A program made the position numbers and the translations under genes. Below the pieces are notes generated by a model. That model had not been told where the DNA came from, ran no database searches, and saw only the letters and a program-made list of their open reading frames with translations. 64,000 bases of DNA, taken from the NCBI RefSeq assembly GCF_020911725.1, contig NZ_CP076620.1, forward strand, positions 2,803,001-2,867,000, given 5' to 3'. Source of the stretch: Clostridium cadaveris. Lineage in GTDB: Bacteria > Bacillota > Clostridia > Clostridiales > Clostridiaceae. Below are positions 55,588 through 63,545 of the stretch, in pieces; the stretch's first letter is position 1, and every line of letters starts with the position of its first letter.

Positions 55588-56466
55588 TTATGCTTTTCCA
55601 GCTCTTTTACTTTTTAAAGATTTAAACATACTTAATGATGTATATAATACTACTAATATTACAAGCCATTTTAACACTTCTAATGGTAATTCTTTTACTA
55701 AGTATGCTGCTATAAATACCCCTATAACTCCAAATATTGTTACTGCCATGGATGCCTTTGTATCATAGGATTTCTCTTTTACAAATTTTATTGATGCTGA
55801 TGGCATTAAGAAAGCACAAGATCCCATCATGATTGGGAAAGCTATCTTTGGACTAAGACCTAATGCATAAACTAAAGCCATACATGGAGCATAAAGTCCT
55901 ATACCTACTGTCATTAATGTTCCTAAAATAAAATTCCCTACTATAGCTATTACAAGTTTTGCTCCTGAAAGTCCCACTTCATTTCCACCTAATGGCATAA
56001 GTCCTAGCTGAGAAATAAGCATTATTACCGCTACAATCAATAAAGCTACAGCCATAGTTATCTGTATTTTCTTTTCATCTAACTTTGAAACAAACCCTGC
56101 ACCTAGTATTGCTCCTAATGAAGCAGCTGCTATCATTGATATAAGAGTTATAGGTTCTACTTCTATACTATCTATAAATATAAAAGCTTCTACTGCAACT
56201 GGAATAGTACATGCTACATTTAAAGTACCTGGTATAAGTTTATCTCTTGTTATTTTAAATCCCTTTAATAATGCCGTAAGAGGAGCAAATGCGCCTATAC
56301 CTAACGTATCAAAAAAATTAACTACAAATCCTGATACTCCGGCAGTGACGAAACTTCCTTCTCCAAGAGTTCCTTCTCTACTAGACTTTATAAAGTCCTT
56401 TATAAAAAATACTGCAAATATAGCTACTAAAATTCCTAAAATCATTAATACAATTTTTGTTAACAC
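55588..56466 (-). CDS. TSUP (TauE/SafE, DUF81) family membrane protein in the prd locus
   Basis: 292 residues, about eight helices. GTG start 7 nt after AGGGGGA. The internal duplication of two four-helix halves and GxxxG-rich helices fit the TSUP family, which moves sulfonates, sulfite or other organic anions. It follows prdF on the same strand and the next terminator lies after it, so it is a candidate member of the prd transcript, perhaps handling proline or 5-aminovalerate. The 113-nt gap holds two hairpins without U-tracts. Substrate unproved. Confidence 0.75.
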   Translation of the reverse strand: MLTKIVLMILGILVAIFAVFFIKDFIKSSREGTLGEGSFVTAGVSGFVVNFFDTLGIGAFAPLTALLKGFKITRDKLIPGTLNVACTIPVAVEAFIFIDSIEVEPITLISMIAAASLGAILGAGFVSKLDEKKIQITMAVALLIVAVIMLISQLGLMPLGGNEVGLSGAKLVIAIVGNFILGTLMTVGIGLYAPCMALVYALGLSPKIAFPIMMGSCAFLMPSASIKFVKEKSYDTKASMAVTIFGVIGVFIAAYLVKELPLEVLKWLVILVVLYTSLSMFKSLKSKRAGKA

Positions 56467-56525
56467 ATTCTATTCCCCCTAATGGTATTTTTCTATTGTA
56501 TTTTCGTAGCATCCAGGTAAATTTC

Positions 56526-56572
56526 TATATTATTCTGATCTCTCAGAATAATATAGAGGGATACGCCCTCTA
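56526..56572 (-). promoter_or_regulatory. Two hairpins in the prdF-TSUP gap
   Basis: TATATTATTCTGA/TCAGAATAATATA (13-bp perfect, loop of 4, 56526-56555) partly overlaps TAGAGGG/CCCTCTA (7-bp, 56554-56572). Neither has a U-tract after it on the minus strand. They may act in processing or attenuation. Confidence 0.5.
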
Positions 56573-56579
56573 CATCATC

Positions 56580-57587
56580 TTATGAAAGGCTAAATCCATA
56601 TTTTACTGGGTCATCTTCATCTATTACGAAGTGATTAAATCCCGTTATATAAGCACTTCCTGTAATTTCAGGGATTATTCCCTTATAGTCCCCAACCATA
56701 GTCTCCTCTAAAACTCTTCCTTTAAACATGGTTCCAAGTATACTCTCATATATAAAATCTTCACCTATCTTTAATTTTCCTTTTGCATAAAGAGCTGCCA
56801 TCTTTGCACTTGTTCCTGTTCCACAAGGAGATCTATCGACCTGTCCTTCTCCAAATACTACTACATTTTGATATGTAGCTTGAGGATTTTTAGCAGGTCC
56901 ATATATTTCAACTAAATCCACAGTCTTTATATGTTCTAATGTAGGATGCTTTATCTCTACTGTGCTATTTATTATATCTCTTATCATAAGTCCAACTTCA
57001 GTAAGCTTTGTAGAATTTTCTGGGCATATATCTATTCCTAGTTCTCTACTGTCTACTAATGCAAAGAAACTTCCTCCAAAAGATATATCAACTTTCACAT
57101 TTCCAATATTAGGAACATCAATAGTTAATCCTTCTTTATATAAGAAAGATGGAACATTAACTATTGAAGCTTCTATAGCTTTTCCATTTTTAACCTTTAC
57201 TTTTGCTTTTACAAGACCAGCAGGAGCTTCTAGTACTATATTAGTATATGGTTCTTTTACTTCTACCATTCCTGTTTCAACAGCTATTGTAGCAGCACCT
57301 ATAGACCCATGTCCGCACATATTAAGATATCCGCCACCATCCATGAAAATTATTCCTAAATCTGCTTCTTCTTTAGTTGGAGCTGTGATGATTGAACCAA
57401 ACATATCTTTATGACCTCTAGGTTCATGCATAATAGCTGTTCTTATATAATCCATATTATTTTCTAAATACGCTTTTTTCTCTGGCATAGTATTTCCTTT
57501 TATGGAAGGTATGCCTCCTGTAACGATTCTTGTTGGTTCTCCCATAGTATGGGAATCAACAGCTTGAATAGATTTTACAAATCTCAT
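56580..57587 (-). CDS. prdF: Proline racemase
   Basis: Cofactor-independent racemase that makes D-proline from L-proline for the reductase. 335 residues. Catalytic Cys91 in NMCGHGSIGAAT and Cys255 in DRSPCGTGTSAKMAAL: the two-cysteine signature that separates proline racemase from the Thr-containing trans-3-hydroxyproline dehydratases. Its ATG overlaps the prdE stop (ATGA). Hydroxyproline epimerase is the only close alternative, made unlikely by the operon. Confidence 0.96.
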   Translation of the reverse strand: MRFVKSIQAVDSHTMGEPTRIVTGGIPSIKGNTMPEKKAYLENNMDYIRTAIMHEPRGHKDMFGSIITAPTKEEADLGIIFMDGGGYLNMCGHGSIGAATIAVETGMVEVKEPYTNIVLEAPAGLVKAKVKVKNGKAIEASIVNVPSFLYKEGLTIDVPNIGNVKVDISFGGSFFALVDSRELGIDICPENSTKLTEVGLMIRDIINSTVEIKHPTLEHIKTVDLVEIYGPAKNPQATYQNVVVFGEGQVDRSPCGTGTSAKMAALYAKGKLKIGEDFIYESILGTMFKGRVLEETMVGDYKGIIPEITGSAYITGFNHFVIDEDDPVKYGFSLS

Positions 57588-58060
57588 ATTTTATTCCCCC
57601 TGTTTCTCATTTTTAACTTAAGAAAACCAATAGCTTTTTTAGCATCTAATGCTGTAACGTTATTTTCTCCTACAACTTCTGTCTCTATTCCTAATTTGGA
57701 TTTATTAAAATCTACTATGGTATCCATATATGAATTGGTCACTACAAATTTCCCTTGAGTTCCTACAAAACTCATTCCTACAACAGGAATGTTTTTTTTG
57801 CCTATTTCTTCTATGGTATGAGCAAAATCCACATGACTATTTCCCCATCCATCTACTGAAACTATAGTGCCTTCGGCTCCCATAGCTTCCACTAGAGTTC
57901 CAACTCTATCTCCTACAAATAGCTTTTCCTTGTTATCTTGAGGTGTACCAACTATAACTATACCTATTAAATTAATATCCTTATCCTCACCTACAATGTT
58001 TAGAAGAGGATCTCTGAAATGATGAAGTGTAGTTTCTTTTGTAGATGGTCCTACTCCCAT
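57584..58060 (-). CDS. prdE: PrdE, homologue of the C-terminal part of PrdA
   Basis: 158 residues. Aligns with PrdA from its self-cleavage point to near its C-terminus: GPSTKETTLHHFRDP against GPASKECSRHYWREP, then VDGWGNSHVDFAHTIEEIG and VVGMSFVGTQGKFVV. The position of the PrdA Cys that becomes the pyruvoyl group is Gly2 here, so PrdE carries no pyruvoyl precursor. Role is not established; a non-catalytic or assembly partner of the reductase is plausible. Start lies 19 nt after prdD; overlaps prdF by 4 nt. Confidence 0.92.
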   Translation of the reverse strand: MGVGPSTKETTLHHFRDPLLNIVGEDKDINLIGIVIVGTPQDNKEKLFVGDRVGTLVEAMGAEGTIVSVDGWGNSHVDFAHTIEEIGKKNIPVVGMSFVGTQGKFVVTNSYMDTIVDFNKSKLGIETEVVGENNVTALDAKKAIGFLKLKMRNRGNKI

Positions 58061-58079
58061 AATTATGTTCCTCCTAAAT

Positions 58080-58832
58080 TTAATGCATAGCTCTTAAAGC
58101 TCCGTCTCTATACTCATTAGGTGTCAATACTACAGGCATATTTCCCATATCTATAATGGATTTGCAACCAATAAATCCACCTGGTTCATTTGGAAATAAA
58201 CCAGTATCATACATTGCTCCTTGTCCTGCAACTTGTTTTACTATTACTACCTTTTTACTATAATCAGTTACTTGATTAGTGTAGTCATAACGTTCATCGC
58301 ACTTTCTTCCATTTAATTCTTTTAACGGTTTTCTTATACTTTGTACAATTTTATCACATGTTCTATGACATTCCATTACTGCTAATCTATCTATTCCTTT
58401 TCCTTGCTTAAGCACTATATCTATGTTCACTATGCTATCTCTTTCACTTGGTGTTCCAGCTCTTCCAAAGTATACTTGTTCTTTTAAAATCCCTTCTGAG
58501 GATCCAAACTCAGCAACTTGAATTCCATTTTCATCGACAGCAGTGAGCATAATAACAACTCCTGTTAAAACGTGAGTTATCCCTTCACCGATATTTCCCA
58601 AAACTTTAGTTGCTATTGGTGAAAAATCTAAAATTGAATTAATAAAAATATCATGATTATATGGATTAATTACATTGATTTTATATTCTTTTATATATTC
58701 TCTATTAAATTCTATTGATTCTAAATCCGAACTCAAATATAAGGTTCTATCTTCTATATAAGTTCTTTCATCAAATTTTACCTTTTCTATATGAAAGGTT
58801 TTTATAGTGAGAGTATTTTCTTTTTTTACCAT
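58080..58832 (-). CDS. prdD: PrdD, homologue of the middle part of PrdA before the cleavage site
   Basis: 250 residues, matching PrdA residues about 248-493: AVDENGIQVAEFGSSEGIL against GTDEDGVQIGEFGSSEGIL, MECHRTCDKIVQ against LAAHKATDYITQ, and KVVIVKQVAGQGAMYDTGLFPNEPGG against the PrdA equivalent. It stops where PrdA would be cleaved (DGALRAMH). It has no counterpart of the PrdA N-terminal repeats. Together with PrdE it reconstructs an uncleaved PrdA core as two genes. Separated from prdB by a hairpin. Confidence 0.92.
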   Translation of the reverse strand: MVKKENTLTIKTFHIEKVKFDERTYIEDRTLYLSSDLESIEFNREYIKEYKINVINPYNHDIFINSILDFSPIATKVLGNIGEGITHVLTGVVIMLTAVDENGIQVAEFGSSEGILKEQVYFGRAGTPSERDSIVNIDIVLKQGKGIDRLAVMECHRTCDKIVQSIRKPLKELNGRKCDERYDYTNQVTDYSKKVVIVKQVAGQGAMYDTGLFPNEPGGFIGCKSIIDMGNMPVVLTPNEYRDGALRAMH

Positions 58833-58868
58833 ATAATCACCTTCCTAAAATTTAATATAATCAAATTC

Positions 58869-58893
58869 AGTGGAGCTATATAACAGCTCCACT
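58869..58893 (-). promoter_or_regulatory. Hairpin between prdB and prdD
   Basis: AGTGGAGCT and AGCTCCACT (9-bp stem, 7-nt loop) just after the prdB stop, with no U-tract. May reduce read-through into, or stabilise the 3' end upstream of, prdD-prdE-prdF. Confidence 0.6.
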
Positions 58894-58904
58894 GTAACTC
58901 TTTG

Positions 58905-59630
58905 TTATACTTTAGCTACATACTCATATGGAAGTGGTACTATTTTTCCTGGAGTATCAATTTCAATTAATTTTTCTAAAGTCTCTTTTAATATAGCATG
59001 TTGCATTTCTTTATTGTTTGGCTCTCCTGCATTAGCTCCCATTGGAACAAGTGGAGCAACAGCTCTTGGAGTTCCTGTTTGTCTTACAACTGGTGGTAAT
59101 GCTGCTATTATTATTGTAGGAATCCCCGATTCCTCAATCGCTCTCTGTACTAAAACAGCTGAACGGTGACAAGTTCCTCAGCCAGCAGTTAGAACAACAG
59201 CGTCAACATTTTCTTCTTTTAATATTTTTGCAACGGCTGGACCAGTTTCATGAGAGAATTTCTCTTGATTTCCGCCGCCTCCCATAAATCCTATATGAAC
59301 AGGAGCAACTTCTTTTATGAATCCTTCTTCTGCAAGCTCTCTTAATCTATCTATAGGGAACATACAGTTGATATCTTTATTTACATCGGCATTATCATAT
59401 CCTCCATGTGATACCATAAGGTCTGATGTCTTAGCATCTCCTGGAATTATTCTATAAGTAAAATCTCCTGCTAAATTAAATCTCTTATCTGATTTTAGAT
59501 GAACTCCAGCAGCTGTAGCGAAAGCTATTTTCATGTCTTTTAATTCTTTTGTAACTGGTGTCCATACTGGTGGTGGAGTTATTGGTACAAATATTTCGGA
59601 TTGTAAACCCTTAACTGCAGTATAATCCAT
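58905..59630 (-). CDS. prdB: D-proline reductase subunit PrdB, selenoprotein
   Basis: Catalytic 26-kDa subunit. The frame is interrupted by UGA at codon 151 (59178-59180) and continues for 90 sense codons to TAA at 58905-58907, giving 241 residues. The Sec is in AGUGTCH, a U-x-x-C redox motif where D-proline's ring is reductively cleaved. Read-through restores the family's full length and the conserved C-terminal PGKIVPLPYEYVAK. Reading the UGA as a stop would give a truncated 150-residue product. A SECIS-like stem-loop follows 19 nt after the UGA. The start ATG is 2 nt after the stop of the small gene at 59633. Confidence 0.95.
59145..59158 (-). promoter_or_regulatory. Candidate bacterial SECIS element of prdB
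   Basis: CUGU-UUUAGU-ACAG stem-loop 19 nt after the UGA, within the coding sequence, near the expected SelB-binding position. A more stable hairpin at 59118-59134 lies 43 nt after the UGA and is farther than usual. The exact SelB-binding loop is unproved. Confidence 0.5.
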
Positions 59631-59632
59631 TC

Positions 59633-59884
59633 TTACATTCCTTCCTTTCTATTTCTCTTTTCAATGTTACTTACATATTTTTCATTAGGCTCTGAGTTTA
59701 TAACTTCTGGAAAACTCATATTGAAAGCTACTTCTTGACCAATCTTTAATTCGTAATCTGTTATAAGCATTCTCATAGGTACTTTCATATATCCAAGTCT
59801 TCCTTTTAAGTCTATAGCTACACATCCATCATGGAGTTCAACTATAATGCCTTGCATTTCAATTATCTTATCACCATATTTCAT
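59633..59884 (-). CDS. Small conserved protein of the prd operon
   Basis: 83 residues, AGAGGA ribosome site. Beta-rich N-terminal half (GIIVELHDGCVAIDLKGRLGYMKVPMRML) and a charged C-terminal tail (PNEKYVSNIEKRNRKEGM). I believe related short proteins sit between prdA and prdB in other prd operons and have been labelled as a CBO2463/CBO2479-type domain, but its function is unknown. It ends 2 nt before prdB, so translation is coupled. Possibly a folding or electron-transfer accessory of the reductase. Confidence 0.8.
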   Translation of the reverse strand: MKYGDKIIEMQGIIVELHDGCVAIDLKGRLGYMKVPMRMLITDYELKIGQEVAFNMSFPEVINSEPNEKYVSNIEKRNRKEGM

Positions 59885-59921
59885 AGTATATATCCTCTTT
59901 TCTATGACTATGATTTTTCAA

Positions 59922-62015
59922 TTATTTTGTAGAGTATTTCTCTAATCTCTTTTCACTCATTGGAATTGAAGTTTCATTCTCTACTCTGTTTATTTTTACA
60001 TTGTCAGTCTTTTCTATAGCTTCAAGATTGTTTTCTTTAACATTTGGATTCCACTTTCTTTCAGCTGCTTTAACTTCTTCTTCTTTCATTGCAGACTTTA
60101 ACATTGATAATGCTCTTATAGCATCTTCTTTGCATAAAGTATTGCAAGATAAAACTTCGTTTTCTATTCCTGCTTCTGACTTGTTGTTGTCTACCATATA
60201 CTTCATGTACTTGTTACCAACAACTAAAGCTCCTTGAACTGCACAGAATGACATCCCTACCGCTGGAATTCCTCTCATGCCTATTTGCTCTATATGAGAT
60301 GCAAAGTCTATGTGGTTATTTCCAAAACCTTCTGTTGTAACTATAGCTCCATCAACATCCATAAACTCTATCATCATTCCAAGTCTTTCAGATACATAGA
60401 ATTTTTCAGAGTTGATTTGAGGTGATCCTACAAATATAACTCCTGCAAGATCTATATTTTCATCAGCCATAGCTTCCATTACTAAAGGCTCTCTCCAGTA
60501 GTGTCTTGAGCATTCCTTAGACGCAGGTCCTATACAAGTTAAAGCGTGAATTCCTCCATCAACAACTTCAATTGGTGAAAGCATAACTGGTACATTTCCA
60601 AGGTCAACGTTTGGTTTTCCTCCAAGTACTCCAACTGGCTCAACTGGTAATATTAAGTTATCATGCATTGCTCCTTGGCCCATGATTTCTTTAACTATTA
60701 CAACTTTCTTCTTGCCTGGTCTTCTATATTCATCTATTTCTTCTGTATCTACAACTAAAGATTCATCTACAGTCTTTAATACATTTCTTATCTCTTGAGT
60801 TATATAATCTGTTGCTTTGTGAGCAGCTAGTGGTCCTGGTCTTTCCATGTTTGTTCCTCTAGCTATAACAACTTCTGTCTTTATGAAGATTTCTCCCTTA
60901 TCTGGAGCTCCTGGTCTTCCCCACATAATATTTTCTTCTAATATACCTTCTGATGATCCAAATTCACCTATTTGAACTCCGTCTTCATCAGTTCCAGTAA
61001 CCATTACGATTACCCCATCTAATACTCTTGTAACTCCAGTTCCTATCTTAGCATCTCCTTCTTTAGTTGCTATAGGCTGAACGTCCATTATAGTATCAGA
61101 ATAAGTGTTGTACTTATCTGGAGTTATTATATCTATCTTTATAGATTTTACTAAGTCGCTTTCATTTACAGCATCACTGCAGATGTCTTCTCTTATATAA
61201 AGAGTTGTTCCTTCTATCTTAGTCTTTTCTCCAAATTTAACTTCTTTTATAGCAAAATGTTTTTTGATAAGTTCTCTAACTTTTTTAGGTTCCTTAACCT
61301 TTTCTACAGCTTTTTCTGCTGGCACTTCTGCTTTAGCTGCAGTAACAACTGGTGCTGCCTTTGCCATAGGTGCTACACTTGGCACAATGTTTAATGGTAA
61401 TTCAATATCTATTCCTTTACCCTCAGCTATCTTTATCTTTAATACTGATGAGTTAAGAGTTGTAATTATCTCTTGGTTATTAGCCACCTCTAATTCCTCC
61501 TCATAGCCTTCTAATAAATCTCTTGTCACTGGAGTTAATGCTGGAGTATGACTTCTTAAAGTCTTTCCTAATACTTCTTTAACAGTAAGCACTGCATCTC
61601 CTAATTTTACAAGTAATGAATCCTCTAGTTGTTCAAAATACATAGGATTTTCCAAATCTTCTGCAGTTATAATATCTCCTGCATTCTTGTTTAATTTTAA
61701 AACTGCTTTAGCATTTTCATCTATTGAAACAGTTTCTTTAATTTCATTCTTTGTTTCTATAACCTTAGCTCCTTCAATTATGTCTGGAGTTAATGGAGTT
61801 AAAGAATCTATTGTTTTAGTAAGCTTTGCTCCTATAACTTCTCCTACCTTAAGGCAGTCTGAAGGTATTGTTAATAATCCTGAGTCAACCATATCTGGGA
61901 ATATATCTGGATCCTCAAGGTTGTCAGCTGAAAGTATAGTTCCAGCTTCTGTTCTGCAACATACAACGGCAACTTCATTTTTTAGAGCCTCAGCGTGCTC
62001 AGCGCTCATTGACAT
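59922..62015 (-). CDS. prdA: D-proline reductase proprotein PrdA
   Basis: 697-residue proprotein that self-cleaves at Thr493-Cys494 (ALTCIGPASKE), giving a large subunit (about 53 kDa) and a small subunit (about 22 kDa) whose Cys becomes the pyruvoyl group that binds D-proline. Residues about 14-175 form two tandem repeats resembling SAF-type domains; 176-250 is an Ala/Pro/Lys-rich linker; 251-493 matches PrdD and 494-640 matches PrdE. The start ATG (62013-62015) has GGAGGAA upstream, overlapping the prdC stop codon. Second gene of the operon. Confidence 0.96.
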   Translation of the reverse strand: MSMSAEHAEALKNEVAVVCCRTEAGTILSADNLEDPDIFPDMVDSGLLTIPSDCLKVGEVIGAKLTKTIDSLTPLTPDIIEGAKVIETKNEIKETVSIDENAKAVLKLNKNAGDIITAEDLENPMYFEQLEDSLLVKLGDAVLTVKEVLGKTLRSHTPALTPVTRDLLEGYEEELEVANNQEIITTLNSSVLKIKIAEGKGIDIELPLNIVPSVAPMAKAAPVVTAAKAEVPAEKAVEKVKEPKKVRELIKKHFAIKEVKFGEKTKIEGTTLYIREDICSDAVNESDLVKSIKIDIITPDKYNTYSDTIMDVQPIATKEGDAKIGTGVTRVLDGVIVMVTGTDEDGVQIGEFGSSEGILEENIMWGRPGAPDKGEIFIKTEVVIARGTNMERPGPLAAHKATDYITQEIRNVLKTVDESLVVDTEEIDEYRRPGKKKVVIVKEIMGQGAMHDNLILPVEPVGVLGGKPNVDLGNVPVMLSPIEVVDGGIHALTCIGPASKECSRHYWREPLVMEAMADENIDLAGVIFVGSPQINSEKFYVSERLGMMIEFMDVDGAIVTTEGFGNNHIDFASHIEQIGMRGIPAVGMSFCAVQGALVVGNKYMKYMVDNNKSEAGIENEVLSCNTLCKEDAIRALSMLKSAMKEEEVKAAERKWNPNVKENNLEAIEKTDNVKINRVENETSIPMSEKRLEKYSTK

Positions 62016-62027
62016 AAACTATTCCTC

Positions 62028-63329
62028 CTATTCTACATCTAATCTACGTGTTAATTTGTGATCTACTGTTCTAAATATATGGTCTGTAGTATGGTAAACT
62101 CCTATACCCATTTTTGGTGCACAATTCATTACAGTATTGGTACAATCACTACAATTACCAATAAGTATTCTCTCTGCACCCATCTTCTTTAGCTGCAAAA
62201 CTACAGCTGTCTGACCTGGTCAGTCGCCAGGAGTTTTACACTTTAATGCATTTTTGACATGCACTACGTTCTTACACTCCACAGCTCCCATAACATTTGC
62301 CTTCATTTTTCCAGCCAGGTCTCTAAGTCTATCTTCATTTGCACCACAAGCACAAATTAAAAGGCCAAGATTTCCATTGAATTCAGGAAGTTCTATTGTA
62401 ACTATTGCTCCTCCTGATGTTTTAGTAACTATGGCATTGTCTACTACTTCAGCTTTTCCCGTATAAGGTCCGCCAACTACAAGCTCTCCATAGTTTCCAT
62501 CTATTCCTCCACATTTTTCAATAAGTTCATTTATAGGTGTCCCTACTGGAACTTGGAAGAATACATTTGATTCTGTACCATTTTTAAGCTTTCCAGCTAC
62601 TGTTATATCTTTATCTATAACAGGCTTTCTATCTTCAACAGCTCTCTTTATATTTGCAAGAGTTTCTGTATTTAAAACTACACACTTAGCTTCTAATGGA
62701 AGCTGATCTGGATTCAGCCAATTTCCAAAAATTGCATGTATAAGTGCTCTTTCTTCTCCCATTGGATATAAATCTTGAAGAGATTTAACTTCTATAGAAG
62801 TATCTCCATTTAAAGCTTTCTTTACTGATTCTATAGCTTCTTTATTTTTTTCTTTTATTCCAATATAAGCTTTTGGGGCTTTAGTAGCTTCCATAGCATA
62901 TCTTATACCCTTTAAAACTATTTCTGGATCTTCTTCAAGAAGTCTTATGTTGTGTTTCAAAAGAGGTTCACACTCTACACAATTAGCTATTATGTAGCCG
63001 TCTGGGATTTCTGCTTTCAACTTCACATGAATTGGAAAACCAGCTCCACCTGCTCCCACTATACCTGCTTCAAAAACATAATCTATTATAGAATTACATT
63101 CTTTAATTTTTAAATAATCTGTACTTTGATGTTCCTCTGCTAATATGACTATTTCATTTTCGTTAACTTCTAATACCGATCCTGTAACACTAGAGTGAAT
63201 TCTCGCTCCTAATCCTTTATTTGGTTCTGCTATGCACTGTCCTCTCTCAACTCTATCTCCCTTATTAACGATAGGCTCACAAGGGGCTCCAACGTGCATT
63301 TTTAGAGGAAATTTAAATATTTTATCCAA
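62028..63329 (-). CDS. prdC: PrdC, RnfC-like electron transfer selenoprotein of proline reductase
   Basis: Predicted to pass electrons to the reductase selenoprotein. The frame is interrupted by UGA at 62220-62222 and continues 63 sense codons to TAG at 62028-62030, giving 433 residues. N-terminal part is RnfC-like (KFPLKMHVGAPCEPIVNKGD; EAGIVGAGGAGFPIHVKL; NCVECEPLLKHN). The C-terminal region is Cys-rich with the Sec in KTPGDUPGQT and NCSDCTNTVMNC after it. I start it at TTG (63327-63329), 5 nt after GGAGGTG. The in-frame ATG at 63371 overlaps the promoter -12 box, so cannot be translated from that transcript. Confidence 0.92.
62191..62208 (-). promoter_or_regulatory. Candidate bacterial SECIS element of prdC
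   Basis: AGCUGU-AGUUUU-GCAGCU, a 6-bp stem (one U-G) and a 6-nt loop, starting 11 nt after the UGA. The position is at the near end of the usual SECIS range. Confidence 0.5.
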
Positions 63330-63366
63330 GGTTTCACCTCCAAATTGTTTGTACATATTTTTATAT

Positions 63367-63383
63367 AGCAATTATAGTGCCAA
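63367..63383 (-). promoter_or_regulatory. Sigma-54 (-24/-12) promoter of the prd operon
   Basis: TTGGCAC-N5-TTGCT on the minus strand, with the -24 GG and -12 GC in the right spacing. Transcription would start near 63357, about 27 nt before the TTG start of prdC. Needs an activator with ATPase activity, matching prdR upstream. Confidence 0.88.
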
Positions 63384-63467
63384 CTTTTTGTTCATTTAAA
63401 AAATCTATCAAAGCCTTATGTATTATTGATGTTACTAGTATGCTATAAAATTATAAAAATAATACGA

Positions 63468-63485
63468 GTGTCATTTTTTTGACAC
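63468..63485 (-). promoter_or_regulatory. Proposed proximal activator-binding dyad
   Basis: GTGTCA-N6-TGACAC centred near 63476, about 100 bp upstream of the -24 box. It shares its core and T-rich spacer with the second copy at 63546-63585. Confidence 0.6.
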
Positions 63486-63545
63486 AGTTTGTTAATTTTT
63501 TATCTTTCTTTAAAGATATTACTGTCCTCAGAGAGTCTGTCAAAA

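Noticed and set aside
56580-57587. trans-3-hydroxy-L-proline dehydratase
   Set aside because: Both active-site cysteines (91 and 255) are present; dehydratases have Thr at the second.
59178-59630. PrdB as a 150-residue truncated protein or pseudogene
   Set aside because: The UGA is in the known Sec position with a U-x-x-C motif, and the frame continues for 90 conserved codons.
63330-63371. Longer prdC reading from the ATG at 63371
   Set aside because: It overlaps the -12 box and lies upstream of the predicted transcription start; the TTG at 63329 has a good ribosome site.
62220-63371. PrdC as a protein ending at the first UGA
   Set aside because: The frame continues to a TAG that overlaps the prdA ribosome site, and the tail is Cys-rich and protein-like.
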